Shown: positions 29,363 to 38,152, counted from the first letter of the stretch. The stretch is DNA of 64,000 bases from Rhizobium sullae (GCF_025200715.1 NZ_CP104143.1:1860001-1924000), one strand, 5' to 3'. Made by a program: numbers and translations. The notes: a model not told the origin generated them from the letters alone.

Positions 29363-29953
29363 TCAGTAAAGCGGCTCCTCGTATGCGGGCTTGCCGTCCA
29401 CGAGCAGGTTGCGGATCTGCGCCGACCCATCGTTCGATACGCGGGCTGCGATCGAAACGCTGCCGTCCTGGCGGGCCTCCTCCAGCGGCTTGCCCTGGCC
29501 TTCCGGCACATAGTAGCGCTCGATGCCGTATTCGGCGCGGATCGTATCAGTCGCGCGCACACCGTAGCTGTAAAAAGGACGGCTCTTGAGCACGACGCTT
29601 TCAGGCTGCTCGGGAAGCGGCATGAACGACGATTCGGCGATTGCCCAGAACCCGTCCGGCTGCTTTTTCAAGCGGACCCAGAGCGCCTGCTCGCCCGGTA
29701 CGGTGGGGAGTTCGCCGATCACCGTTTGTGCCGGCACCGACGAAATCTCGTAATTCAGCACGACGTAGTCGCCACGCAGAAAATCACGCGGATCGACAGG
29801 TGTCGTCTTCAGCAGGACTGCGGCGCCACTGCGCAGGATCGCCGCGCGGCTTTCGATGATATAGCCCAGAATGATGGTCTGGAGGGCGGCAGCAATGACG
29901 GCCGCGATCAGGTAACCCCTCACCGATCGACGCTTCGAAGACAGCGCGTTCAT
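29363..29953 (-). CDS. GDYXXLXY-domain membrane-anchored protein
   Basis: A 196-aa protein with one N-terminal membrane segment (about 13-33) and an extracytoplasmic part. It carries GDYVVLNY near residue 61, the motif that names this family, followed by strand-rich sequence and RPFYSYGVRATDTIRAEYGIERYYVPEGQG. Its start overlaps the DUF2157 gene's stop by four bases (ATGA). These two families often occur together, sometimes fused. The function is unknown. Confidence 0.85.
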   Translation of the reverse strand: MNALSSKRRSVRGYLIAAVIAAALQTIILGYIIESRAAILRSGAAVLLKTTPVDPRDFLRGDYVVLNYEISSVPAQTVIGELPTVPGEQALWVRLKKQPDGFWAIAESSFMPLPEQPESVVLKSRPFYSYGVRATDTIRAEYGIERYYVPEGQGKPLEEARQDGSVSIAARVSNDGSAQIRNLLVDGKPAYEEPLY

Positions 29954-31050
29954 TCCGTCACCTCCGTTCTTACACCGAAACGTCTCTCGAGGCGGATCAC
30001 CACCCAGGCGACGATCGCCACCAGCAGACCGGACAGAAGAAAGAGGCTTGAGGTTCCGAGGATGGACCCGACTGTGACGGAAGCAAGATAGAAAACCTCG
30101 GCGGCAAAGGTGGCGTAGGCAAGATAGCGCACGGCGCCGTTGTCTCGACCCTGCAATGCGATCGCAAGCACCGCCATTGCGAGCGTCGCGATACCGACCA
30201 GAACGAGCGGCCAGCCTTCATCGAGCTCTATGTTGAGCAACAGCAATCCGACCGCCGCCACCAGGAATGCATAAAATGCCGGTGCAGCACCCGCACTCCT
30301 TATAAACGCAGAGCCACGCAGCGGCGGCAGGCTGACGGCTACGAACGCCGCCATGCCGCAGAGCACGAAGGCAATCGCCACCCGGATATCTTCGTGCAAC
30401 GCATAGAGCCATGTGAGCCAGCCCACGACGAGCAGATAGGCAAGATGCCGTGCGCGATGAGCGCGCGTGAAGCGCACCAATGCCACAACGATCAATGCCA
30501 TGATCGGCGGCGCCCAGGGATCGAAGCCGACCCACCGCGAGTCGTAATTCGAAAGATAGACCGCGAATGAAGCCCAGGACAGGAAGCCTGATATAGCGGT
30601 CGCGGCGCCTGAGCGGAAAAGGGCTGCAGACACAGCCGCAACCGCGAACCAGAGATACATGACCGTCTGCTCGTCGCCCGACAGATGATACATCTGGCCG
30701 ACGAGGGAAATCGCACCGCCGAAGCTCAGGGCGCCGATGACGAGCAGGCCGCTGGCAGCCGCCGAAGCCCCGCGGGCAAACAGCAGCGCCGCGCCGATAT
30801 AAACAGCCCAGATCAGGGCGAGGATCGCGCCGACGCGGACCAGCCGCGGGATCGCCTCCCAGTTGGAGGCGACGAGCAACAGAACTGCAGCCGCGAGCAG
30901 GATCGCGGCGAGCACCATCAGCACGTTGCCGAGGCTGAAGCTCGCCGGCCGACTGTCATATTCGACAAGCAGCGATTCCGCCGTCGCCTCGGGCAGCAGA
31001 CCCTTTTCCACCCAGAGCGACAGATCCCGCTCCAACCGTCCCCGATACAT
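29950..31050 (-). CDS. DUF2157 integral membrane protein
   Basis: A 366-aa protein with a short cytoplasmic N-terminus (MYRGRLERDLSLWVEKGLLP, a DUF2157 hallmark) followed by about 10-12 predicted membrane segments. ATG 31050 follows GGAGGCAGCA, a strong ribosome site; the frame upstream to 31152 lacks one. It is the first gene of a translationally coupled pair with the GDYXXLXY protein. The family has no established role; transport or envelope function is only a guess. Confidence 0.82.
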   Translation of the reverse strand: MYRGRLERDLSLWVEKGLLPEATAESLLVEYDSRPASFSLGNVLMVLAAILLAAAVLLLVASNWEAIPRLVRVGAILALIWAVYIGAALLFARGASAAASGLLVIGALSFGGAISLVGQMYHLSGDEQTVMYLWFAVAAVSAALFRSGAATAISGFLSWASFAVYLSNYDSRWVGFDPWAPPIMALIVVALVRFTRAHRARHLAYLLVVGWLTWLYALHEDIRVAIAFVLCGMAAFVAVSLPPLRGSAFIRSAGAAPAFYAFLVAAVGLLLLNIELDEGWPLVLVGIATLAMAVLAIALQGRDNGAVRYLAYATFAAEVFYLASVTVGSILGTSSLFLLSGLLVAIVAWVVIRLERRFGVRTEVTE

Positions 31051-31364
31051 TGCTGCCTCCGTGCCGCCTCCAGCGGCTTTCCCGATCAATCTTATAGATG
31101 GCGCAGCGTCTTTCGCAATCTCCCGGACCCTAAGCCGTTCAAGATACTTCACTGTGCGAACTTGGCACGGACTTAACCGGCTATTAACAGCAATAGGCTA
31201 ATATTGATTCTTTCAGATAAGCCATGCGTGAAGCGCATGGCCACCATGATAATATTGCACTGCAAAATAATCATTAGTCATACTATATTGATTACCAAGA
31301 AGCGCGGGCGTGGCAGCCCGTCCCGGTTTACCGGAACGCCTGTGGATATGATGTCCGTAACGGA
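31051..31364. other. Intergenic region upstream of the DUF2157 gene and of the sRNA
   Basis: These 314 bp are partly AT-rich (31195-31300) and divergent between the leftward DUF2157 gene and the rightward sRNA. A near-perfect palindrome, ATATTGC-ACT-GCAAAAT (31252-31268, one mismatch), lies about 100 bp before the sRNA. Two small hairpins (31303-31320, 31322-31334) precede the RNA. A 68-codon frame from 31204 crosses into the sRNA and is not credible. Confidence 0.4.
31252..31268. promoter_or_regulatory. TGC-N3-GCA palindrome upstream of the sRNA
   Basis: Arms ATATTGC and GCAAAAT around ACT match the perfect palindrome before sthA except for one position. It may be the same operator, placing the sRNA and sthA under one regulator. 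This is inference from two related sites. Confidence 0.4.
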
Positions 31365-31480
31365 ATTCGGAGCAGCGCACTCCTCCTCCCAGCGCCCTCC
31401 GATAGACTGACAACACTCCTCCTCCCAGTTGTCAGTCACCAACATGACGCCCACCGGATCCTCCCCCGGTGGGCGTTTTG
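31365..31480 (+). ncRNA. Alpha-r14 family trans-acting sRNA (NfeR1-like)
   Basis: Three consecutive hairpins each expose an anti-Shine-Dalgarno loop. Hairpin 1 (31368-31401) has loop ACTCCTCCTCCCA. Hairpin 2 (31405-31437) has a perfect 10-bp stem GACTGACAAC with the identical loop. Hairpin 3 (31447-31476) has an 11-bp stem, loop with TCCTCCC, and TTTT after it, forming the terminator. Three unpaired CCUCCUCCC-type loops are the described signature of rhizobial alpha-r14 sRNAs, such as S. meliloti NfeR1, which pair with ribosome sites of many mRNAs (often with Hfq) under osmotic and symbiotic conditions. The exact 5' end is estimated. Confidence 0.88.
31447..31480 (+). terminator. Intrinsic terminator of the sRNA
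   Basis: Perfect 11-bp stem (arms 31447-31457 and 31466-31476, ACGCCCACCGG and complement) followed by TTTT. It also serves as the third hairpin of the sRNA. Confidence 0.9.
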
Positions 31481-31913
31481 GTATTCGCGACATAAAACGA
31501 TTAGCCTGCTGGTTTTCAGGGACTTCGCCAACGGCTCGACCAAGCTGCAGGAGCGCCTGGATCCGGCCATTTGGGAAGCCGCCAGCTCTTTGCCGGAACC
31601 AAGCTGTCTCGAAGGGCGAGATCGGCGCCGATTTCATTTTGAAAGCGACCACATCGGCAGCGAGGCCCGGACGCCGGCAATTTGAGCAGCCAACCCAAAG
31701 CCCATGCCCGCGAAAAGTCATTCTGCCTATTCATTGACCAAAGAACGGCGAAATCACATGTTTTTCAGCTAGAGACTTGCATCGAATGCATAGGTGGAAT
31801 GAAATCTTGTCTCTGTTAGTTCTTCGCGGTGCAACATATATTCTGGTCATCAAACGGAAGCCAGCGCTGGGGCAGCAGCTGGCAGATGGCGAACCCTAGG
31901 AAAGGGGATTAAA
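31481..31913. other. Intergenic region between the sRNA and the first DUF1127 gene
   Basis: 433 bp without a supported gene. The first half (31490-31690) is GC-rich and has short open frames that could be coding debris, but I recognise nothing. The second half is AT-richer and should hold the DUF1127 promoter; TGCAT-CGA-ATGCA near 31777 is a 5-bp inverted repeat that could be an operator. Confidence 0.35.
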
Positions 31914-32060
31914 ATGAACTTCTCACGCTCTTTCAACAACTGGCGCAAGTACCGCCAGACGGTTACCGAACTCGGCCGCATGACCAACCGCGAATTGCAC
32001 GACCTCGGCATCGACCGCTCGGACATCCATCGCGTCGCTCGCGAGGCTTCTGCCCGCTAA
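31914..32060 (+). CDS. DUF1127 small protein (copy 1)
   Basis: A 48-aa protein, MNFSRSFNNWRKYRQTVTEL at the N-terminus, then GRMTNRELHDLGIDRSDIHRVA, the YjiS-like DUF1127 pattern (R-T-x-x-E-L ... L-x-D-[IL]-G-[IL]-x-R). It starts after AGGAAAGGGG and ends just before its own terminator. Small DUF1127 proteins are Arg-rich and highly expressed in rhizobia and Agrobacterium, with roles in phosphate/carbon physiology and RNA turnover. A second copy lies 297 bp downstream. Confidence 0.9.
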   Translation: MNFSRSFNNWRKYRQTVTELGRMTNRELHDLGIDRSDIHRVAREASAR

Positions 32061-32099
32061 TTCAGGCGATCAGCGTCCTCCCAAGCTGATCTCCTTTCA

Positions 32100-32136
32100 A
32101 AAACGCCCGGTGCTTCGGCAACGGGCGTTTTCTTTT
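32100..32136 (+). terminator. Intrinsic terminator after DUF1127 copy 1
   Basis: Stem AAACGCCCG (from 32101) with CGGGCGTTT (to 32130) around a loop, then TTCTTTTG. It separates the two DUF1127 genes into independent transcripts. Confidence 0.85.
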
Positions 32137-32218
32137 GTTCAAATTTACACTTTCGTAGTAGTTGCGATGAAAATCGCCCTCCCTTTTACCGCTTAAAAAA
32201 TAACTCCTGCGCATTTAT

Positions 32219-32273
32219 CGTGCATCACAGTGCACAAACGCATAGCAGATGCCGTTTCTTTGCACTGCACAAT
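32219..32273. promoter_or_regulatory. Two inverted repeats upstream of DUF1127 copy 2
   Basis: GTGCA-TCACAG-TGCAC (32220-32235) is a perfect 5-bp inverted repeat, and TTTGC-ACT-GCACAA (about 32259-32272) repeats the TGC-N3-GCA core seen upstream of sthA and the sRNA. They lie 84-137 bp before the DUF1127 start, within promoter distance. Confidence 0.35.
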
Positions 32274-32356
32274 ACGACCGGGAACCACTATATCAATGTC
32301 ATCCGCAAAGACGGCGATGGCGCCGCCCGCGAAGCAACCTTCCGAGGAAGACGACA

Positions 32357-32500
32357 ATGAACCCGATCCGCATTGCCAAGAGCTGGATTAGCTACCGCCG
32401 CACGCTCAACGAGCTGGGCAGCCTTTCGAACCAGACGCTCTCCGACATCGGCATCAGCCGCTACGAGATCCGCAACATCGCATCCCGCTCGTTCCGCTAA
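32357..32500 (+). CDS. DUF1127 small protein (copy 2)
   Basis: A 47-aa protein, MNPIRIAKSWISYRRTLNEL then GSLSNQTLSDIGISRYEIRNIA, with the DUF1127 pattern. ATG 32357 follows AGGAAG at good spacing; the frame open to 32249 is leader. It differs from copy 1 at most positions, so it is an old paralogue. It has its own upstream repeats and its own terminator. Confidence 0.9.
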   Translation: MNPIRIAKSWISYRRTLNELGSLSNQTLSDIGISRYEIRNIASRSFR

Positions 32501-32521
32501 TCGCGGCAAGCGTGATACATC

Positions 32522-32558
32522 AAAAACGGCGCCGCTTTGGCGCCGTTTTCGTTTTTTG
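32522..32558 (+). terminator. Intrinsic terminator after DUF1127 copy 2
   Basis: Perfect stem AAAACGGCGCC / GGCGCCGTTTT (32523-32549) followed by CGTTTTTT. Confidence 0.9.
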
Positions 32559-32656
32559 GCCCTTCTGCCCTAGGCCTGTGCTCCAACGAAACGAGCAACC
32601 TCACTCTCTCACCCTTGGTGGAACCTTCGTAGGCCTGGTGGGGATTTCCCGATCGG

Positions 32657-33619
32657 CTAACTCTCCCACCATCTAAGCACTCGCATCGCCCGGAGGGTCA
32701 CCCATCGCGAGGGCTGGCCCTGCCCGTCGTCGACCTCGAACCATACCCGCCCCGTCAGGCTCCAGTCGAGGGGCCAGGTGCCGTTCTCCAGGCGTCTGGA
32801 ACGAACGTGGCCGATAGCCTCGCCAAGTCGCGGATCGGGATCAGCGCCGGTCAACATCGCAGAGAAGCGGAAATAGTCGAGCGCACGCAAGACATCGTAG
32901 CGCCAACGGTTCGGATGCAGGAAGCGCAGAAACCGCTCGTCTGCCGGCTCACCCGTGCCGAGACGACGGAAGAGGTTGCGCTCTAGGAGATACTCCTCGC
33001 CCGACCTACGCGCCTTTTGAGATTCAGGCGTACCGGCGACTTTCTCGTACTCCAGGAGCCCTTCCAGCACGTTGATCGTGCTGGCAAACGACGAGCGGAC
33101 TGAGCCCTTGAGCCTCTCGCAGTTCCAGCCGCCGTCAGCGAGACGCTCGCCTACCAGCCTGTCGACAATGGACGAGACATCAGCCCCAAAATAGGCGCCA
33201 TCGGCAACGGTCCGGCCGTTGATGCACTCCTCGACCTCGCCCTCCCAGTAGGGCTGGCCGCCCTCATCCCAACGCGAATTGGCGCCGATCAATTCGACAG
33301 TTCGTTTGGCCCGGTCCGAGGCGGGATCGAGACCAAACTCCCGGAGTTGCGACAACGAAAATGTCGTGGCTGTCCACGGCTGACCACGCTCCTGCCACTC
33401 GCAAGGATCAAAATCGGCTGGGACGAAGGAGCCCCCCGCCCATTGCCCGTCCTCATCCTGGTAAGAGAGAAGCCTGGCTCCCCAACCCTCGGTCTCCACC
33501 TTGGCCCGCTCCGCCGCCCACTCCGGCTCCGGGGCGTCAATCAGGTCGCGCATCACCTGCCATCGGATCGATGGGTCGGAGTCGAGAAGCCAGTCGATCA
33601 CCGAGCCAGAGTCAGTCAT
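32657..33619 (-). CDS. Squalene-cyclase-like alpha/alpha-barrel protein, 320 aa
   Basis: The protein opens with SVIDWLLDSDPSIRWQVMRD and has repeated helical units with aromatic QW-like features (YQDEDGQWAGG, ERLADGGWNCE, RRLENGTWPLDW), as in prenyltransferase/squalene-oxidase repeats. The DxDD motif of true squalene-hopene cyclases is absent and the length is half, so it is unlikely to cyclise squalene. Relatives are frequent in Actinobacteria, which hints at transfer. ATG 33619 fits the family start; a GTG at 33670 follows AGGAG but only 2 bases away. It lies 127 bp downstream of the GH26-like gene. The function is unknown. Confidence 0.7.
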   Translation of the reverse strand: MTDSGSVIDWLLDSDPSIRWQVMRDLIDAPEPEWAAERAKVETEGWGARLLSYQDEDGQWAGGSFVPADFDPCEWQERGQPWTATTFSLSQLREFGLDPASDRAKRTVELIGANSRWDEGGQPYWEGEVEECINGRTVADGAYFGADVSSIVDRLVGERLADGGWNCERLKGSVRSSFASTINVLEGLLEYEKVAGTPESQKARRSGEEYLLERNLFRRLGTGEPADERFLRFLHPNRWRYDVLRALDYFRFSAMLTGADPDPRLGEAIGHVRSRRLENGTWPLDWSLTGRVWFEVDDGQGQPSRWVTLRAMRVLRWWES

Positions 33620-33746
33620 GTCGCGTGGGCCTATCAGGAGATCGGGGTCGAGAGCTCGCTTATAATCCACTTCTCCTGGCCTTTGCTAGCCCGATGCAAT
33701 CGTGAGAAATCCGGGCTAGCCATCCACTGCTCGTGCTCGACGACGC

Positions 33747-34711
33747 TTAATTCGTCTCGTCGCCCTTGATGACCCTCCAGTTCGGACGGCCGAGATTGAA
33801 AGGCCAGGCATGGACGTCGCGGTCGTTGAAATAGACGACTTCTTCCAATTTTGGAAAATCGCTGTGCTTCAAGGTCACGGTGTCGATCCACGGCCGCATG
33901 TGGCGTCCTTCCCTTCATAGCCGAGTTCGGCCACCCAGATGGGCTTCCCGTATCCCAAGACGCGCCGGTAGCCGTCCGTCAGTGCCTGACGGAAATCACG
34001 GGGACCACCATAGGCGAGCGCGTCGTAGGGTTCCAGGCCGAAGACGGAGAGGCCAACGAGGTCGACATAGTCGTCACCAGGATAGTAGGCATCGAGCCCG
34101 TCGAGCCCCTTTGGGGACCACATCATTTCCGCCGCCGGTGCCTCGGCGCGCACGATATCCATCATCCGCCGGTATGCGGTGATATAATCGCGCGGGTTCC
34201 AGCCCGCCCAGGAAAACCGGCTGTCCCTGTCCTCCATTTCCTGTCCCCAGCGGACGATGACCGGGCTCTTGAGCTCGGTAATCATCCGGGCGATGGCACG
34301 CATGTTGGCGTCGTAATCGCCGCGCAGGACCTTCTGCCGCAGTTCAGCGGAGGTCAAACGCCAGTCGACATCCCATGACCAGGGTTCGATCGTGATCAGC
34401 AGATTGCGTCGCCTCGCCTGCGCATAGGCGTCCGCGACTTTCAGCGTTTCAAGATCGACGTCTTCCCACGGCAGGAACAGGTGTTCGGTCGCAACACCTT
34501 GCTGCGACGTGAAATCGCCGTGCGGGTCATAGGCACCGAACTTGATGCCAGTGGCATGCAGGACGGGGCGCTTGTCGACGATCGTCTGGCCGGGCGATGC
34601 GGGAACGCCCGCCACCTCCTGCGCCAGGCTCGGTCTTGCCGGATCGGCGGCGATAGACAGCAGCAACGCGATCGCGGTGGCCGAGACTATTCGTTCTCTT
34701 AGCTTCTTCAT
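33747..34711 (-). pseudogene. GH26-like glycoside hydrolase with frameshift near the C-terminus
   Basis: The protein has a signal peptide (about 1-30) and a (beta/alpha)8 hydrolase. TIEPWSWDVDW is near 105; the acid/base Glu is in VRWGQEMED (near 157) and the nucleophile Glu in IWVAELGYEG (near 260), the GH26 arrangement (beta-mannanases and relatives). Straight reading stops at 33875 after GYEGKDATCGRGSTP. One base missing near 33905 explains this: the adjacent frame continues RHMRPWIDTVTLKHSDFP to NWRVIKGDETN and stop at 33747, giving about 321 aa. It may be a real lesion or a sequence error. Both catalytic Glu lie before the shift. It is the last gene of the GT2 operon. Confidence 0.78.
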
Positions 34712-34722
34712 GGCTTGTCCTC

Positions 34723-35229
34723 TTACCTCCGAGCCATCAGCTTCTGCCTGTAGGCATCCGCACTGGCGCTGACGGTGTCCGCCCGCACGAGCTTCAGATA
34801 TTCATCGCCCGCGCGCGCCGAGGCGTGGCGGAAGATGTACCAATTGCCGTCGGGCTGACGCTTCTGATAAATCACCTTGCCGATCTTGCGATGACCGAAA
34901 CAGGTGCTGGCGCGGGCCGGGCCTTCTTCGTTCGTCCAGGTAGCGCGCATGCACATCTGCCCGAGATCGTCGACGGCCCACCGGCCCTCGGCCACCCATT
35001 GCTTGCCGCCGTCATTCGTCCAGGCGACGAAGCGACGGCCCTCGTCCATGAAGCGGCCGCCACCGGCGCCCCAGGTCCAGGTCTTGTCGCGATAGAGCTG
35101 GTAAAGTTCGTAGGCGCTGAGCGGCACAGGCCCCGTCTTTGCTTCGGCCCCCGCTGCCGCGCCCGGCAAACAGAGGGCCAGGCTGAGGACGGCAGCCGCC
35201 GCGCCATTTGTTCTTGTTCCTATTCTCAT
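34723..35229 (-). CDS. DUF995 exported protein
   Basis: A 168-aa protein with a signal peptide (MRIGTRTNGAAAAVLSLALC..., cleavage near AGAEA). The mature part has AYELYQLYRDKTWTWGAGGG and WVAEGRWAVDDLGQMCMRATW, typical of DUF995, a family found mainly in Rhizobiales. ATG 35229 is preceded by GAAGGAGGG, so the upstream in-frame start at 35265 is rejected. It lies between the GT2 gene and the hydrolase gene. The role is unknown; binding of the polymer or of the hydrolase is only a guess. Confidence 0.82.
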   Translation of the reverse strand: MRIGTRTNGAAAAVLSLALCLPGAAAGAEAKTGPVPLSAYELYQLYRDKTWTWGAGGGRFMDEGRRFVAWTNDGGKQWVAEGRWAVDDLGQMCMRATWTNEEGPARASTCFGHRKIGKVIYQKRQPDGNWYIFRHASARAGDEYLKLVRADTVSASADAYRQKLMARR

Positions 35230-35275
35230 TGCACCCTCCTTCAACCGAATCGCACCCGCCGACATGGCTTTGACT

Positions 35276-37171
35276 CTACGCGCTCGGCTTCACTCTCTCT
35301 GATCCTGCGACAGCAGCCTGCTGCCGGAACCCATTCCACTTGAACCGGAATTTGACGATCCTCGTCTTGCCGCCCCCGAGACCGGCGCCTGCGACTGCGA
35401 ATTTAGCTTCCGTGAAACTGACGATGCCCTGGCCATGCGATAGCGCTTCGAGACCACTCAGGCCGTGCAGGCGGATTTCGCCGCTGCCCGCGACAAGAAG
35501 CGCCAGCGCGCTGGCCGCCACGATCCTCAGACCGCGCGAGCGCGTCAGAAGCGGCAAGCCGTTCTCGCCTGCGTGACGTGCGACGATCAGGATAGTCAGC
35601 GCGGCATAGATGACGGCGTTGATACCGGCGAAGATATAGAAGCCGCGGGCAGTGCTTTCGGAAGGCGCGAGAACCATCGCTGCAAGGGAAATACCCGCCA
35701 GCAGCACGTAGGGAAGCAGAACAACCGGCGGCAGCGTCCTCTGCGCTTGCGCTCCCTTCGGCGTGATGCGGAAATCGACAAAGGAGCCGGAGATGTGATC
35801 GCGCAGCGCAGCAAGGCTTCCTGCAAGCGACCACGGCCAGCGCAGGAGAACGAAGGCGATGCCTTCCCAGCCGAAAAGCTTCGCGTCGCTTGGCCGGAAG
35901 GTTCCGCTGCGCCTCCAGAAGAGGGCAAGCCCGATCAGCACCAGCGACAGCGGCGCAAAATGCAGCAGAAATTCCGGATAGGTGACGCCGACGAAAACAT
36001 GGCCTGTCAGCAACGCCACGACCGGCAGGGCGAACATCAGCGCCATGAAGGCCGAAAACAGCGGATACCAGGCCTGCGAGAACAGGAACTGGAACTTCAG
36101 CTTCAGCGGCAGCTTCGGCACATAGGTGCGCGAATATTGAAGCAGGATCGTCACCAGGCTCCGCGACCACTGGAATTCCTGGACGACGAGATCGGCAAAC
36201 GTCGCCGGGCCATCGCCATGGGCGATCGCATCGAGCGCATGCACCCCGCGCCAACCGCCGGCATTCATCATCAACGTCGTCGAGTGATCTTCCGCAAGTT
36301 CCGGCCCGAGACCGCCGATCTGACGCAGAGCTGCGGTGCGCACGGCATAATGCGAGCCGATGCACAGCGGCGCCCAGCCGCCGTTATAGCCCGCCTGAAG
36401 CGAACCGTGCAGGCTTGCCTCGGCATAGAGCCGGCCTCTTGCGGCCCAGCTGCCGGCGCCATTCGCATCGCAGATGCTGGGAGCCGAGACATAGCCGACA
36501 CGGGGATCGGCAAAGGGCTTCATGACCTCCTGCAGATAGGTCGGCTCAGGCACGTGGTCGGCATCGAACTGCGCCACGAAATCATAGCGATCATAGCCGT
36601 AGCGATCGTAAAAATAGGCAAGGTTGCCTTCCTTGCAGCGCGTCCGGCGCGGCCATACTGTCCGGTGATAGGCGGCGACGCCCTTGCGTGTCGAAATGAA
36701 GATGCCATGCCGGGCGCACCAGAGCTTCGTCTCTTCCGCCGGATCCTCATCGGCAAGCCAGATGTCGAACTCGACGCCTTTCTGATTGAGCATCGCGAGC
36801 AATGTCTTCCGCACCACGTCGAAAGGCTCGGACGGTGCCTTGGTGACCACCATCGCGATGCGACCCGCGGGAACGGCTGCCGAAGGTTTCATCCGCTTTG
36901 CGTTGACGAAGATGAAGATGAAATAGGCCGGGATCAGCGTGACCCAGGCAACGGTCGCCGTGATACCGATGAATGCGGACTTTGAGATCACGTGGGCGGG
37001 CTGCAGCCACCACGTCCAGAAATAGGCGAGCGCGGCGAGCCAGCAGGCAACGCCGAACCAGTAGACGGTACGGCTCCAGCCTGCAAAGACGGGCTCGAGC
37101 GCATCCGGCCTGGCAGCACGAACAGCCACCGTCGCCCTTGGCTGTCTGGTCACGAATGGCGCCACGTTCAT
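35276..37171 (-). CDS. Cellulose-synthase-like family 2 glycosyltransferase (processive)
   Basis: A 631-aa membrane enzyme with two N-terminal membrane segments (about 35-85), a GT-A domain and about six C-terminal segments. The GT-A domain has KAPSEPFDVVRKTLLAMLNQ, the donor Asp, the DxD-like QFDADHVPEP (near 203), the acceptor Asp in ELAEDHSTTL, and QEFQWSRS (near 331) at the Q(Q/R)xRW position. It would polymerise a beta-linked glycan and thread it through the membrane; no PilZ domain is seen. With a GH26-like hydrolase and sugar-nucleotide enzymes in the operon, a mannan- or glucomannan-type polymer is a reasonable inference (R. leguminosarum makes a surface glucomannan with such a synthase). 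The galE stop overlaps its start. Confidence 0.85.
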   Translation of the reverse strand: MNVAPFVTRQPRATVAVRAARPDALEPVFAGWSRTVYWFGVACWLAALAYFWTWWLQPAHVISKSAFIGITATVAWVTLIPAYFIFIFVNAKRMKPSAAVPAGRIAMVVTKAPSEPFDVVRKTLLAMLNQKGVEFDIWLADEDPAEETKLWCARHGIFISTRKGVAAYHRTVWPRRTRCKEGNLAYFYDRYGYDRYDFVAQFDADHVPEPTYLQEVMKPFADPRVGYVSAPSICDANGAGSWAARGRLYAEASLHGSLQAGYNGGWAPLCIGSHYAVRTAALRQIGGLGPELAEDHSTTLMMNAGGWRGVHALDAIAHGDGPATFADLVVQEFQWSRSLVTILLQYSRTYVPKLPLKLKFQFLFSQAWYPLFSAFMALMFALPVVALLTGHVFVGVTYPEFLLHFAPLSLVLIGLALFWRRSGTFRPSDAKLFGWEGIAFVLLRWPWSLAGSLAALRDHISGSFVDFRITPKGAQAQRTLPPVVLLPYVLLAGISLAAMVLAPSESTARGFYIFAGINAVIYAALTILIVARHAGENGLPLLTRSRGLRIVAASALALLVAGSGEIRLHGLSGLEALSHGQGIVSFTEAKFAVAGAGLGGGKTRIVKFRFKWNGFRQQAAVAGSERVKPSA

Positions 37172-38151
37172 GCCCGTACCTCCAGACCGAAGCTCGGACT
37201 CGCCGTACGGATGATCGTATCGATGTCGGAGAACTGCGGCGTAAAGCCAAGAACCGCCCGCGCCCGTGCCGTATCGGCAAACAGCACCGGTGGGTCGCCT
37301 GCACGACGGCAGTCGTAGCGAACAGGAACCTCCTGCCCGGTGATGCGCTGGATTGCGCTCAAGATCTCGCCGACGGAGGTGCCATGGCCGGAGCCGAGGT
37401 TGACGCGCAAGGTCTCGCCGCCGCTTGCGAGGTAATCGACAGCGGCAAGATGGGCCTGCGCAAGATCGCTGACATGGATGTAATCGCGAACACAGGTGCC
37501 GTCCTCGGTCTCATAGTCCGAGCCAAAAACCTCCAGGCACGGAAGACGGTGCGCAGCCGCAAGCAAGGCCCGCGGAATGAGATGGGTTTCCGGTTCGTGA
37601 CGCTCGGCAAGATCGCCCTGCGGATCGGCTCCGGCGGCGTTGAAATAGCGCAGCGACACGAAACGAAGGCCATAGGCGGCGGCATAATCCTCCAGGGCCA
37701 TTTCGAAGATCAGTTTTGTTCGCCCGTAGGGATTGACCGGCAGCTGAACCATCTCCTCGCGGATCGGCAATGCCGCCGGAATGCCATAAGTCGCGCAGCT
37801 GCTCGAGAAGACAATGCGATCGAGGTTCTGGTCCAAGCATGCTTCCAAGAGCGCAAGGCTGCCGGAAACATTGTTGCGATAGTATTTGCGTGGATCTGCG
37901 ACGGACTCGCCGACATAGGCATTTGCCGCGCAATGGATGAGGCACGTGGGCTCGAAGCGGGCGAGCGCCTTTTTCAGGGAACCGGCATCGGCGATATCGG
38001 CATCGATCAGCGGTCCCCAGCGAACCGCGTCCTGATGGCCGGTCGAGAGGTTGTCATATGCGACCGGCGTGAATCCTGCGCCGGCGAGCGCCTTGCAGAT
38101 ATGGCTGCCGATGAAGCCGGCGCCACCCGTGACGATGATGTAGGGAGACAT
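37168..38151 (-). CDS. galE: UDP-glucose 4-epimerase
   Basis: A 327-aa extended SDR that interconverts UDP-glucose and UDP-galactose (or a similar sugar pair). It has the NAD motif [31 protein letters not shown], the catalytic SSSCATYG and YGRTKLIFE (YxxxK), and TCVRDYIHVSDLAQAH near the C-terminus, all GalE-like. Its stop overlaps the GT2 start by four bases (ATGA), and the decarboxylase-like gene ends 1 bp upstream. Rhizobia usually hold several galE paralogues, so this one may be dedicated to the local polymer. Confidence 0.9.
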   Translation of the reverse strand: MSPYIIVTGGAGFIGSHICKALAGAGFTPVAYDNLSTGHQDAVRWGPLIDADIADAGSLKKALARFEPTCLIHCAANAYVGESVADPRKYYRNNVSGSLALLEACLDQNLDRIVFSSSCATYGIPAALPIREEMVQLPVNPYGRTKLIFEMALEDYAAAYGLRFVSLRYFNAAGADPQGDLAERHEPETHLIPRALLAAAHRLPCLEVFGSDYETEDGTCVRDYIHVSDLAQAHLAAVDYLASGGETLRVNLGSGHGTSVGEILSAIQRITGQEVPVRYDCRRAGDPPVLFADTARARAVLGFTPQFSDIDTIIRTASPSFGLEVRA

Positions 38152-38152
38152 C

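Noticed and set aside
31204..31410. 68-codon frame over the sRNA
   Set aside because: It runs through two of the sRNA hairpins and has no good ribosome site; the RNA structure explains the conservation better.
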